DNA from: Selenomonas dianae
GTDB lineage: Bacteria > Bacillota > Negativicutes > Selenomonadales > Selenomonadaceae
Direction of reading: 5' to 3'
NCBI RefSeq assembly: GCF_030644225.1
Contig: NZ_CP128650.1
Coordinates: 1,540,001-1,604,000, forward strand
Length of the DNA stretch: 64,000 nucleotides
Part shown: positions 52,175-60,985 of the stretch, in pieces
Numbering within the stretch: position 1 is the first letter of the stretch
Layout of the letters: every line of letters starts with the position of its first letter
Made by a program: the position numbers and the translations under genes
Notes under the pieces: generated by a model
Told to the model about the DNA's origin: nothing
The model's input: the letters and a program-made list of their open reading frames with translations, nothing else
Database searches by the model: none

Positions 52175-52952
52175 CTATACGAGAACAACCGCTTTGCCAA
52201 ATCCATTTTGTCCTTCAAGCCAGCGATGTGCCTCCGCCGTCTCCGAGAGGGAAAAGACGCGCTCCGGCTGCACGCGAACACGATAGTTTTCAACATACGC
52301 AAACAGTTCACGCAGACGTTCCTCACGCACATTTCCCGAATAAAAGGACGTAAGGGAATCGCTGATAAAATGAAGTCCGTCAGATTGGCGTAGATTTTTC
52401 TGTCCGATTGAGGAGGCAAACCGGACGCATAGCCAAAGCTATGTGGAGGATTTGCCGACAAAAAGCGGGCAAAAAAGATACGCTAAGATGGCGCGGCTGA
52501 ATTTATCAGTGCTTCCTAAGGTATGCATCCTCCGCAAGATCGACGATGGGGTCGAATTCCTCAAGGAACCACTTCCCGCCGAGCTGCCCCGTACTGCACA
52601 GGACACCGCCGCACCTGAGATGCTGCATGCTGTCTTTGATGGCAGCGGGTCCGACCAGATCAAGGATACGGTCATATTGCTCCTCGGTATCGAGTGTCCC
52701 GTTCGTCTCGGTCACAACATCGCTGTATCCTGCCACGTGCAGCTGCTCTCCCATCTCCGCGCGCCGTGTCGTCCCAACGATGCGCATCTGAGGAAACTGT
52801 GCACGCAGGAGACGCAGAAATGCGATGCCGACACCACTTGCTCCGCCGCGCACACGCACAAGAGACCATCCATCCTTGACCATTGGGCGCGGCACATCGG
52901 TATAGACGAGAGCCTCCGGTCCGCCGGGCTCATATACAACAACTGCTTTCAT
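52175..52952 (-). pseudogene. zinc-binding alcohol dehydrogenase / quinone oxidoreductase family, disrupted
   Basis: The N-terminus (MKAVVVYEPGGPEALVYTDV, from ATG 52952 with GGGAGG upstream) is intact up to about residue 35, DGWSLVRVRG. It then jumps directly to GASGVGIAFLRLLRAQFP, the start of the NADPH-binding domain, so about 100 residues of the catalytic domain are missing. The second half runs to AEDAY and is then cut by the MITE-like element (52354-52516), which adds a stop at 52506. The rest of the C-terminus (TSFYSGNVREERLRELF ... GFGKAVVLV, stop at 52175) continues in frame beyond the element once it is removed. The product cannot be functional. Confidence 0.9.
52354..52516 (+). mobile_element. 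MITE-like element, copy 3, inserted in a gene with TAA target duplication
   Basis: A 163-base element with ends GGGAATCGCTGATAAAAT and ATTTATCAGTGCTTCC. TAA is repeated at 52351-52353 and 52517-52519. It is about 90% identical by eye to copy 2 and carries the same central GCATAGC/GCTATGT hairpin. Deleting the element and one TAA gives continuous coding across the oxidoreductase C-terminus (GCA TAC CTT ACG TCC). Confidence 0.93.
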
Positions 52953-53033
52953 TTTTGTTTCCTCCCAAGCATAAATCATTTTCTTCAATACTACTATTTT
53001 CTCACTGCAAATGGCAAGGAGGCGCGAATGGAT

Positions 53034-53062
53034 TTGTCACAGCCCGCCGCCTATGCTATAAT
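53034..53062 (+). promoter_or_regulatory. promoter of the P-type ATPase-like gene
   Basis: TTGTCA (53034-53039), a 17-base spacer and TATAAT (53057-53062), about 38 bases before the TTG start at 53101. Confidence 0.72.
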
Positions 53063-53100
53063 GCCCCTGTATGAACTAACCACGCAGGAGTTGAGCGTCC

Positions 53101-54459
53101 TTGAAGAAATTTTTCTCCACATTTTCCCATTTCATCGCCAGTGTCATTCTCGCGACGGCTGTCGCCGGATATTGGTACATAGCGGGAGATTCCTCGCCGC
53201 AAACAGCGTCCGAAATCTTCCTAGGCGTATTCCTCGCCGCCTCGCCGCTTCCGTTCATGGTTTCCCGCCGGCTCATCGCCCTCAGGATCAAACGCCGGCT
53301 GCGGGACACTGCCATCACCTGCAGCCGCATGGGCGCGTTGACTGAACTGTTGCAGGTGGACACGGTTGCATTCAACCGCAACGGCACGCTCACGGAGGGC
53401 AATGTCTTCATCTCCGCGCTCATCCCCGAGGGCATGACACAGGGCTCACTCCTCGCGCTTGCCGCGAGTGCCGAGCGTGAGGCGACGCATCCCTATGCGC
53501 ACGCGCTCTACGATACCGCCGTCCAGCGCGGTCTGCATCTACAGCGTCACTCTGCCGCACGTGAAACGGAGAGCTTCGGCGTGGAGGCACTGATCGCACG
53601 CACACCCGTACGCGTTGGAAAAAAGGAATGGCTACAGGAAGAAAACATTGAAATCAGTGCGGCACTTCTCACACGTGCCGATCAGCTCGCCACGAGCGGA
53701 CAAACGCCGCTCTTCGTCAGCTCAAGCAAGTACGCGCGCGGCATCATCGCCGTCCGCGACGATGTGCGCGCCGAGGTGCGGCGCGCCCTGAACGCACTCA
53801 AGGAGCGCGGGCTCAGCCTCATTCTCCTCACGGGCGAGACGAAACGTCTCGCAAACGCGACGGGCAAGGAGCTGCGCATCAGCGAAGTGCGCTCCGATCT
53901 CACGGGCGTGGACAAGGCACGCGAAATACGGCTGCTCCAATCGCGCGGCGCAGTTGTCGCAATGGTAGGCGATCCAACGGCAGATCAAGCTGCCATGCGT
54001 GCGGCAGACATCAGCATCGGCTGTCCATCCGCCTACGAGAAGCCACCCGCAGACGAAGCGGACGAGATGCCGCACGATCCGCTGCACGAGGAACTCCTGC
54101 GCGGGCCGGACAGCACCGAAGATGCGCCCTCCATCGAGCCGCTCATGCCCCCGGAGGATGCTGCCTACTTCGAATCACAGGCACTGCGCAATCAGGGACG
54201 ATCCGCGAATTTCGTGCCGGACATCACCCTCGATGCCGCAGGACTTCCGAGTCTCGTTTCCCTCTGGGACACATGCAACGCTGCACGCACGCGTGCGAAG
54301 CAGAACCGTTGGCTCGGGATCCTTTTTCTGTTGCTGTTTGTTCCTGCCGCAGCAGGCGCATTCGAGTTCTATGGCGGCGTTCCTCTCCCCTATCCTTTTG
54401 TCACGGGAGCACTGGTACTCCTCCTCGTGATGCTGATTGCAAATGCGTTTCGAGAATAG
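53101..54459 (+). CDS. degenerate P1B-type ATPase-like protein, probable pseudoenzyme
   Basis: A 452-residue protein aligned by eye to the C-terminal half of heavy-metal P-type ATPases. There are two spans (about 8-26 and 37-55), a cytoplasmic P/N-domain part (60-330) and two spans at the end (about 402-420 and 427-447). The metal site CPC in the second span is SPL (48-50). DKTGTLTEG is NRNGTLTEG (92-100), so the phosphorylated Asp is Asn. GDGxNDxP is GDPTADQA (290-297). The N-domain HP motif remains (130-131, ATHPYAHALYD), as does LTGET (243-247). The actuator domain, TGE loop and earlier spans are absent. It cannot be an ordinary pump; a regulatory or scaffolding role is possible. TTG 53101 has CAGGAG upstream. 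The frame is open throughout, so it is not an obvious decayed gene. Confidence 0.85.
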   Translation: MKKFFSTFSHFIASVILATAVAGYWYIAGDSSPQTASEIFLGVFLAASPLPFMVSRRLIALRIKRRLRDTAITCSRMGALTELLQVDTVAFNRNGTLTEGNVFISALIPEGMTQGSLLALAASAEREATHPYAHALYDTAVQRGLHLQRHSAARETESFGVEALIARTPVRVGKKEWLQEENIEISAALLTRADQLATSGQTPLFVSSSKYARGIIAVRDDVRAEVRRALNALKERGLSLILLTGETKRLANATGKELRISEVRSDLTGVDKAREIRLLQSRGAVVAMVGDPTADQAAMRAADISIGCPSAYEKPPADEADEMPHDPLHEELLRGPDSTEDAPSIEPLMPPEDAAYFESQALRNQGRSANFVPDITLDAAGLPSLVSLWDTCNAARTRAKQNRWLGILFLLLFVPAAAGAFEFYGGVPLPYPFVTGALVLLLVMLIANAFRE

Positions 54460-54504
54460 CACTAACGAATACTTATTCCTAAATAATTAAAATATTCATT
54501 TATC

Positions 54505-54533
54505 TTGTATTGCTTTTCGACCTGTGATATAAT
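54505..54533 (+). promoter_or_regulatory. promoter of the cydABDC operon
   Basis: TTGTAT (54505-54510), a 17-base spacer and TATAAT (54528-54533), about 85 bases before cydA. Confidence 0.72.
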
Positions 54534-54553
54534 TCACCAAATCAGGGGGCTTT

Positions 54554-54574
54554 TGTCACAAAAAATATGTGACA
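54554..54574 (+). promoter_or_regulatory. palindromic operator-like site upstream of cydA
   Basis: TGTCACA (54554-54560), seven A/T bases, TGTGACA (54568-54574) form a perfect 7-bp inverted repeat. It lies about 15-35 bases downstream of the expected transcription start, a position suited to a repressor. The TGTGA half-sites resemble Crp/Fnr-family or Rex sites, but the factor is not identified. Confidence 0.6.
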
Positions 54575-54620
54575 GCCACGGTGATGTTATCATGGTTTTT
54601 ATTTTAGGAGGGATTTAGAA

Positions 54621-55991
54621 ATGGAAGAAGTGCTGCTGTCACGATGGCAGTTTGCAATCACCACCATCTATCACTTTCTCTTCGTCCCCGTCACTCTCGG
54701 CATGGCGATCTTCGTCGCACTGCTTGAGACGTGTTACGTGAAGACGAAGAGGCCGGAGTGGAAGAAAACCTGCCGGAAGCTCGTCAATTTCTTCGGCACG
54801 CTCTTTCTCATCAACTTTGCGATGGGTGTTGTCACAGGTATCGTTCAGGAGTTCCACTTCGGCATGAACTGGTCGGAGTACGCACGCTTCATGGGCGACA
54901 TCTTCGGCGCACCTCTGGCGCTTGAGGCACTGACTGCGTTCTTCCTTGAGTCAACGTTCCTCGGCATCTGGATGTTCGGCTGGGACAAGCTGTCCGAAAA
55001 GGCGCATCTCGCCTGTATCTGGCTCGTTGCGCTCGGCAGCAACCTGTCGGCGTTCTGGATTCTCGTCGCCAACTCTTTCATGCAGCACCCCGTCGGCTAC
55101 ACGATCGCCAATGGACGCGCGGAGATGGCAAACTTCTTTGAACTCATCACGAACCACTACATCCTCGGCGAGCAGTCGCACACGCTCTTTGCGGGCATCA
55201 CGACAGCGGGCTTTGTCGTCATGGCAGTGTCGGCATGGAAGCTGCTCCACGATGAGGAGTCGCGTTATGCGTTCACGCAGACGCTCAAGGCGGGCGCACT
55301 CTACACGATGGTCGGTGTTGTCGGTGTCATCGCCAGCGGTCACCTGCACACGCAGTACCTTGCACAGGCGAGTCCGATGAAGCTCGCGGCGATGGAGGCG
55401 CTCTGGGAGACGGAGGATCCCGCACCGTTCGCCGTGCTCGCCTATCCGAACATGGAGAAGGGCAAGAACGATTTCGAGATCACAATCCCCTATATGTTCA
55501 CGATCATGGTGCATGACAACATCAAGGGCGAGGTGCGCGGCATCAACGATCTCCAAAAAGAGGCCGTGCAGAAGTACGGCGAGGGCGACTACCGCCCGCA
55601 CGTCACCATGCTGTTCTATGCGTTCCGTGCAATGGTCGGCGCAGGGTTCTTCATGGTGCTCGTTTCGTTCGTCGTGTTCTATCTGGCGAAAAAGGACAAG
55701 CTGTTGTCCGGAAAGCCGCTCCTGCGTGCGCTCCCGTGGCTCGTGGTCGTCCCCTTTATCGCAAACTCCTGCGGCTGGATTGTCGCAGAGATGGGGCGTC
55801 AGCCGTGGCTTGTGGTCGGACTCCAAAAGACGATGGACGGCGTATCGCCAAATCTCACCTCTGCTGAGATCATGATTAGCATGGTCGGCTTTACGGTGGT
55901 CTATCTGCTGCTCCTGATCACGGCGCTCTACCTTGCCTTCCGCTTCATCCGCCGCACGCAGATCACACCTGCCATCGAAGGAGGGAAGTAA
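54621..55991 (+). CDS. cydA: cytochrome bd oxidase subunit I
   Basis: A 456-residue membrane subunit (about nine spans) that oxidises quinol and reduces oxygen to water. It has the haem ligand His18 region (FAITTIYHFLFVPVTLG), a second His in the N-terminal half (NHYILGEQSHTLFAGI), and the conserved GRQPWLVV motif (about 391-398) just before the C-terminal spans. The Q-loop is short, as in most Firmicutes. GGAGGG precedes ATG 54621. The promoter and operator upstream suggest redox or oxygen control. It opens a cydA-cydB-cydD-cydC unit with a fifth, unknown gene. Confidence 0.96.
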   Translation: MEEVLLSRWQFAITTIYHFLFVPVTLGMAIFVALLETCYVKTKRPEWKKTCRKLVNFFGTLFLINFAMGVVTGIVQEFHFGMNWSEYARFMGDIFGAPLALEALTAFFLESTFLGIWMFGWDKLSEKAHLACIWLVALGSNLSAFWILVANSFMQHPVGYTIANGRAEMANFFELITNHYILGEQSHTLFAGITTAGFVVMAVSAWKLLHDEESRYAFTQTLKAGALYTMVGVVGVIASGHLHTQYLAQASPMKLAAMEALWETEDPAPFAVLAYPNMEKGKNDFEITIPYMFTIMVHDNIKGEVRGINDLQKEAVQKYGEGDYRPHVTMLFYAFRAMVGAGFFMVLVSFVVFYLAKKDKLLSGKPLLRALPWLVVVPFIANSCGWIVAEMGRQPWLVVGLQKTMDGVSPNLTSAEIMISMVGFTVVYLLLLITALYLAFRFIRRTQITPAIEGGK

Positions 55992-55993
55992 GA

Positions 55994-57010
55994 ATGGACT
56001 ACAATATTCTCTGGTTCGTGCTCATCGTCGTCCTCTTTACGGGATTCTTCTTCCTGGAGGGATTTGACTACGGTGTCGGCACGCTTCTCACGCTTCTCTC
56101 GGACAAAGAGAGTGACCGTTCCCAGATCATCCGTACGATCGGACCTGTCTGGGACGGCAACGAGGTCTGGATGATCACGGCGGGCGGTGCCACCTTTGCG
56201 GCGTTCCCGCATATGTATGCAACGATGTTCAGCACGTTCTACCTCGCGCTCTTTCTCATGCTCATCGCGCTCATCCTGCGCGGTGTCGCGTTCGAGTTCC
56301 GCCATCACCGCGAGGATGCCGCATGGCAGCGCCGTTGGTCATGCGCGATTGCGTTCGGCAGTATCGTCCCTGCATTCCTTTGGGGCGTTGCCGTTACGAA
56401 TCTGATTGCAGGTCTGCCCATCGGCGCAGACAAGATTTATCAGGGCAATTTCTTTGGTCTTCTGACCCCCTACACGGTGATCGGCGGTCTGACCTTTGTC
56501 ACAGTCTTTGCCTTCCATGGCGCGGCATTCCTGCGCCTGCGCCTCACGAGCACCTACCTCCTCGACCGCGCACGCGTGCTCGGTCTGAAGTTCGGTGTCG
56601 CTGCGGCACTTCTCTACGTGCTCTGCATGATCCTCACCTATGTGGAGACGGATCTCTATGCCAGCCCGCTTGCCACAGGCGCACTCGTCTTCTCGGCAGC
56701 AGCGTTTGTAGCAGGGCTTGGCGCAATGTATAAGGGTGCTCAGACCTCCGCGTTTGTCCTCGGCGGTCTTGCGATTGTCGGAACGACGATCGGCTTCTTC
56801 GCAGGACTCTTCCCGCGTCTCATGGTTTCAAGCCTCAACTCCGGATGGAGCCTCACGATCTACAACGCATCCTCGACGGAGTACACGCTCTCCATCATGA
56901 CGATTGCGGCGGCAATCCTCGTGCCCGTTGTCCTTGCCTATCAGATTTGGACCTACTACGTCTTCCGCAAGCGTATCTCACCAAACGATGCGGAACATCA
57001 AGCATACTGA
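55994..57010 (+). CDS. cydB: cytochrome bd oxidase subunit II
   Basis: A 338-residue CydB with about eight to nine spans and the family start MDYNILWFVLIVVLFTGFFFLEGFDYGVGTLL (Glu/Asp-containing first span). IGPVWDGNEVWMITAGGATFAAFPHMYATMFS (about 50-81) is the most conserved stretch, and ALYLRGVAFEFRHHRE-like sequence follows. With CydA it makes the terminal oxidase. It begins two bases after the cydA stop, with GAAGGAGGG upstream. It ends six bases before the cydD start. Confidence 0.96.
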   Translation: MDYNILWFVLIVVLFTGFFFLEGFDYGVGTLLTLLSDKESDRSQIIRTIGPVWDGNEVWMITAGGATFAAFPHMYATMFSTFYLALFLMLIALILRGVAFEFRHHREDAAWQRRWSCAIAFGSIVPAFLWGVAVTNLIAGLPIGADKIYQGNFFGLLTPYTVIGGLTFVTVFAFHGAAFLRLRLTSTYLLDRARVLGLKFGVAAALLYVLCMILTYVETDLYASPLATGALVFSAAAFVAGLGAMYKGAQTSAFVLGGLAIVGTTIGFFAGLFPRLMVSSLNSGWSLTIYNASSTEYTLSIMTIAAAILVPVVLAYQIWTYYVFRKRISPNDAEHQAY

Positions 57011-57015
57011 CAACA

Positions 57016-58662
57016 ATGAAGAAAAAGAAGTCCATTCTACGCTCTGCACTCCAATCGGAACGAAATATGCTTCTCACACGCATAGCGATTGAGCTCCTTC
57101 ACGGAGGGCTCGTCATTGCAGCGGCATGGGAAACAGCTACGATTGTGAATGCGGCATTCATGGAGCATGGCGGACTTGCCGAAACAGCATCAGATCTTCT
57201 GATGCTGTTTTTGTGCGTCCTCTCGATGGCGCTCCTGCGTCTGCCGAAGGGGCGCATAGAGGCACGCCTCTCCGACCGCATCCGCCTCTCTGCACGGGCG
57301 GCGCTCCACAAGGCTATGCTGCTCTCCGGACGCTCTTTTGAGGGAGCGCTGACGCTCACCCTTGAGCGTGTGGACGCTCTCGATCCATTTTTTCATACGG
57401 TTCTGCCCACAATGATTGCGGGTGCTGTAATCATCCCGCTCATACTCATTGTGACATTGATTGCAGACCCGCTCTCCGCCCTGCTCTTTCTCGTGACACT
57501 GCCGATCGCGCCGTTCCTGCTCTTCCTCATCGGAAAGGCGACACGCCGTGCGAGCGAGCGTCAGTGGGACAAGATGCAGGTGCTCACGGACGGATTTGCG
57601 GAACTTGTCCGCGCGGCGATGACGCTCAAGGTCTTTCGCCGCATTGATGCCGAGGGGGCTCATCTCACGCATATGAGCCACAGCTTCGCCGAGGCATCCC
57701 TCTCCGTCCTGCGCCTTGCCTTTGTTTCTGCGTTCGCACTTGAGCTGATTACCACACTCTCGATTGCGCTGATTGCCGTCTCCATCGGTCTGCGCCTCTT
57801 GGACGGCATGATGGAGTTTCGGACAGCATTCTTTGTGCTTATCCTTGCCCCTGCATTCTATCAGCCACTGCGCGAGGGCGGCATTGCATTCCACGCGGCG
57901 ATGGACGCAAAGACGGCGGAGGCGGCACTCCTTCCCTATGTGGATCTTCCTCCTCCCGCCGACGGTACGCGCAGTCAAATCCTCTCGCCGCCCGCCGTAC
58001 GTACGGAAAACCTGTCCTATCGCTATCCGCTGACCGAGGAAACGGTGTTGGCAAATCTGAACCTCTCCTTCCCTGCGGGAAAATCCACCGTACTTGCGGG
58101 TGCGAGCGGCATCGGCAAATCGACGCTGCTGCTCCTGCTCGCGGGACAGATTGCACCGACGGAGGGAAGCATCCTGCTCGCGGACGGTGCGGGAAACGCG
58201 AATATGTTTGACCTTGCGCATCTATCGGAAACAACGCGCGCACATCTCATCACCTACGTTCCGCAGGAGCCGCATATCTTTACGGCAACCCTTGCCGAGA
58301 ACGTCCGTCTGTGGCTTCCAAACGCCACGGACGGAGCCGTGACGGCGGCACTTGAGGCGGCGGCGCTCGGAGACTTTCTGCGTACCCTTCCCGATGGCTT
58401 GCAGACACCGCTCGGACAGGGCGGACATCCACTCTCTGCGGGTCAGCGTCACCGCCTCGGTCTTGCACGCGCGTTTTTCCAAAACCGTCCCATTGTCCTC
58501 CTCGACGAAATCACGGCAGGACTTGACGGGGATACAGAAGCCCTTGTCATCGACGCACTCACGCGATTCGCACATCACCGCACGCTGATTCTGACATCAC
58601 ATCGCCCCGCCCTCATCACGTGGGCGGATCACGTTATTACATTGGGAGGTGGAGAGATATAA
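57016..58662 (+). CDS. cydD: ABC exporter subunit CydD (cytochrome bd assembly)
   Basis: A 548-residue fused permease/ATPase that with CydC exports cysteine or glutathione, or moves haem, for cytochrome bd assembly. Six spans lie in residues 15-310. The ATPase has Walker A LAGASGIGKSTLLLLL (about 363-378), signature PLSAGQRHRLGLARAFF (about 473-489; LSAGQ rather than LSGGQ) and Walker B PIVLLDEITAGLD (about 493-505). ATG 57016 has no strong ribosome site; translation may be coupled to cydB. It precedes cydC, the usual order. Confidence 0.93.
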   Translation: MKKKKSILRSALQSERNMLLTRIAIELLHGGLVIAAAWETATIVNAAFMEHGGLAETASDLLMLFLCVLSMALLRLPKGRIEARLSDRIRLSARAALHKAMLLSGRSFEGALTLTLERVDALDPFFHTVLPTMIAGAVIIPLILIVTLIADPLSALLFLVTLPIAPFLLFLIGKATRRASERQWDKMQVLTDGFAELVRAAMTLKVFRRIDAEGAHLTHMSHSFAEASLSVLRLAFVSAFALELITTLSIALIAVSIGLRLLDGMMEFRTAFFVLILAPAFYQPLREGGIAFHAAMDAKTAEAALLPYVDLPPPADGTRSQILSPPAVRTENLSYRYPLTEETVLANLNLSFPAGKSTVLAGASGIGKSTLLLLLAGQIAPTEGSILLADGAGNANMFDLAHLSETTRAHLITYVPQEPHIFTATLAENVRLWLPNATDGAVTAALEAAALGDFLRTLPDGLQTPLGQGGHPLSAGQRHRLGLARAFFQNRPIVLLDEITAGLDGDTEALVIDALTRFAHHRTLILTSHRPALITWADHVITLGGGEI

Positions 58663-60272
58663 CCGGGACACTCTTTCGTCTGCTCTCCATTGCGGCACCG
58701 AGCAAGGCACTGCCCGCGCTCTTTGCGGGTGTGCTCGCAGCTGCCTCGGGCATTGCGCTCATCGGTACGGCTGCATGGATCATCGCGAGCGCGGCACTGC
58801 AGCCGCCTCTCTCTGCGCTCGCGCTTGCGATTACAATGGTACGCGCGTGCGGCATCGGGCGTGCCGTCTTCCGCTATCTCGACCGTCTGCTCTCCCATCG
58901 CCTTGCATTCGCGTGCTACGAGGACTTGCAACAGGCGACCTATCGCCGCTCCGCTGCGGCGATTCCCATGCGGGAGGGCAATGTCCGCGAAGGCGCGTTC
59001 CTGCACGATCTCCTCACAGGCTGCGAAACCCTGCGTGACTTCTATCTGCGCACCGTTCCGCAGCCGCTGATCGCAGGGATGCTCACCGCCCTTACCTGCG
59101 CAGCGCTCCTACCGCTCAGCCCGTGGGGAATTCTCTCCATCGTCCTCCTTTACCTCCTCCATCTCGTCCTGCCGCACATTCTCCATGAGACGGATCTGCG
59201 CACAGAGAGCGCCGCCTATCGGGGCAGTCTGCTCGATCTGCTCGACGGTCGTACAGAGCTTGCGGCAGCCGGCACACTCCCCCCCGCCGTATGCCGCCTC
59301 AATCGCGCCGCCGAGGATTTTCAAGGGAAACAGAATCATAAACGCACAAAGCGCGAGCAGCTGTTCACCCTTCTCGACACACTACGCGTATCGGTATGGA
59401 TTCTCCTGATCCTCCTCCTGCTTCCACACGTTGCGGACGGAACGCTGACGGGTGTGCAGTACGCCGTCTGGGTGCTCATCCTCGAAGCTGTACTCAGCGA
59501 GTACCGCCCCCTTCCCGCTGCAAGCCTCGGCACAGTGGAAGCAATACGGGCGGCTGAGACGATCCTGCCGGCAGAGGAACATCTCTCTGAAAAAACTTTG
59601 TCAGCATCTTCTCCTGCGTGGCAGGAGGATGCCCCGCTGATTGCGGTGGAGCATCTCGCCTTTGCCTACCATGACGGCATTCCAATCCTGCGCGAACTCT
59701 CCTTTACGATTCGACGCGGACAGCACACCGCCCTCATCGGCGAGAGCGGCGCGGGCAAGACCACGCTTGCAAGCCTTCTGCTGCGCCTCTGGGATCCCGA
59801 CAGTGGTACAATCTCATATCGGGGAGTGCCGCACACCGAACTTTCAACCGAAGCCTCACGCGCCCTCTTTGGAGCTTCTCTGCAGGGAAGTTATCTGTTC
59901 AGCACATCGACGCGCAACAACTTTCTGCGTCTCCACGAGAACATGGAGGAGCAGCAGATGTGGGATGCACTTGAGACGGCGCAGCTTGCCGATGTGGTAC
60001 GGGCACTTCCTGCGGGGCTGGACGAACCTCTGGGGGAAAACGCCGCCCGTTTCTCGGGCGGACAGCGCAGCCGTCTGCTCACCGCACTTGCCCTTGCCGC
60101 AAAGGCGGAGATTTTGCTGCTCGATGAGCCGACAGCAGGGCTCGATGCCGCACGCGGAGAGCGATTGATCACCGCCGTGCTGAGGGAACTCGACGCACGT
60201 GGGGGCACGCTCATCGTCATCACGCACGATCTCCCCCTCCTAGACCGTATGAAACAGGTGATAGAACTATGA
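58620..60272 (+). CDS. cydC: ABC exporter subunit CydC (cytochrome bd assembly)
   Basis: A partner of CydD, up to 550 residues. About six spans run to residue 300. The ATPase has Walker A LIGESGAGKTTLASLL (about 370-385), signature ARFSGGQRSRLLTALALA (about 471-488), Walker B ILLLDEPTAGLDA and H-loop VITHD. The only canonical upstream start is GTG 58620, which overlaps cydD by 43 bases and lacks a ribosome site. A perfect GGGAGGTGG at 58644-58652 points instead to the ATA at 58659, which would give a start of the usual length (537 residues). ATG 60269 of the next gene overlaps its stop by four bases. Confidence 0.9.
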   Translation: MGGSRYYIGRWRDITGTLFRLLSIAAPSKALPALFAGVLAAASGIALIGTAAWIIASAALQPPLSALALAITMVRACGIGRAVFRYLDRLLSHRLAFACYEDLQQATYRRSAAAIPMREGNVREGAFLHDLLTGCETLRDFYLRTVPQPLIAGMLTALTCAALLPLSPWGILSIVLLYLLHLVLPHILHETDLRTESAAYRGSLLDLLDGRTELAAAGTLPPAVCRLNRAAEDFQGKQNHKRTKREQLFTLLDTLRVSVWILLILLLLPHVADGTLTGVQYAVWVLILEAVLSEYRPLPAASLGTVEAIRAAETILPAEEHLSEKTLSASSPAWQEDAPLIAVEHLAFAYHDGIPILRELSFTIRRGQHTALIGESGAGKTTLASLLLRLWDPDSGTISYRGVPHTELSTEASRALFGASLQGSYLFSTSTRNNFLRLHENMEEQQMWDALETAQLADVVRALPAGLDEPLGENAARFSGGQRSRLLTALALAAKAEILLLDEPTAGLDAARGERLITAVLRELDARGGTLIVITHDLPLLDRMKQVIEL

Positions 60273-60985
60273 CAAAAGAACGCTTTCACGAACTGATCCA
60301 CGCTGTTTTGGATCGCCTTGGCGCGGCAGCACCGCCCCACGAACTCTTTGCGGGCGGCACAGACGACTGGCACGCACGCGCACGCCTCGCCCACTTCCTC
60401 GCACAGACCGAGGAGTACCATGCCGAAGCCTTGGAGCTCTTTCTGAGCGTCGTCGACGCAGAGCCAAACGAGGAACTCGCGCAGGACGTGGAGGAAAAGG
60501 TCTACGCTATGCAGGGACTGAGCGCCCTCGAAGCGTCGGACAAGGCGACGCAGGAAGCCGCGCTTGAGCACATCAACCTCGCAATTGAGTGCGCCGAGTC
60601 CACGGACTTCCTCTACAAGTACATCCTGCGCGGCGAACTCTGGGCGGATCGTTGGAATCTCATGCACAAGCTGCGCATGACCGAGGAAGCGGAGGCAGAG
60701 GCGGATGAGCGCATTGCCGCCTTTAGCGGACTTGAGGATGCCGTTCCCCACAACTCCTATCTCTACTACGGTTACCGCTTCAAGGCACATCTCGCCGCCG
60801 AGCGCGGCGTCGTCCTCATCGCGAAGGACTATATGCACATGGCGATTCACGCGATGGAGATCCCGCCCGCCTACGAACAGGGACTTGCGGAGGCGTTCGC
60901 CGCGACACATGAAAACGCCCCGTGGATCCTGCGCGAGATCGACCGCGCGACACCGAATCCCGAACAGCTGCATTGGGATATATAG
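60269..60985 (+). CDS. unknown helical-repeat protein in the cyd operon
   Basis: A 238-residue protein with no signal peptide or span. I do not recognise the family. It is almost entirely predicted amphipathic helix and acidic, and segments such as ARLAHFLAQTEEYHAEALELFLSVVDAEPNEELAQDV and YKYILRGELWADRWNLMHKL look like tetratricopeptide-type repeats. ATG 60269 overlaps the cydC stop (ATGA), so it is translated with the cydDC exporter genes. It may help assemble or regulate cytochrome bd. A general protein-protein adaptor is the cautious reading. Confidence 0.85.
   Translation: MTKERFHELIHAVLDRLGAAAPPHELFAGGTDDWHARARLAHFLAQTEEYHAEALELFLSVVDAEPNEELAQDVEEKVYAMQGLSALEASDKATQEAALEHINLAIECAESTDFLYKYILRGELWADRWNLMHKLRMTEEAEAEADERIAAFSGLEDAVPHNSYLYYGYRFKAHLAAERGVVLIAKDYMHMAIHAMEIPPAYEQGLAEAFAATHENAPWILREIDRATPNPEQLHWDI

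Noticed and set aside
52506-52988. 160-codon frame as a functional short oxidoreductase
   Set aside because: It lacks the catalytic domain and ends in the MITE-like element; it is a fragment of the pseudogene.
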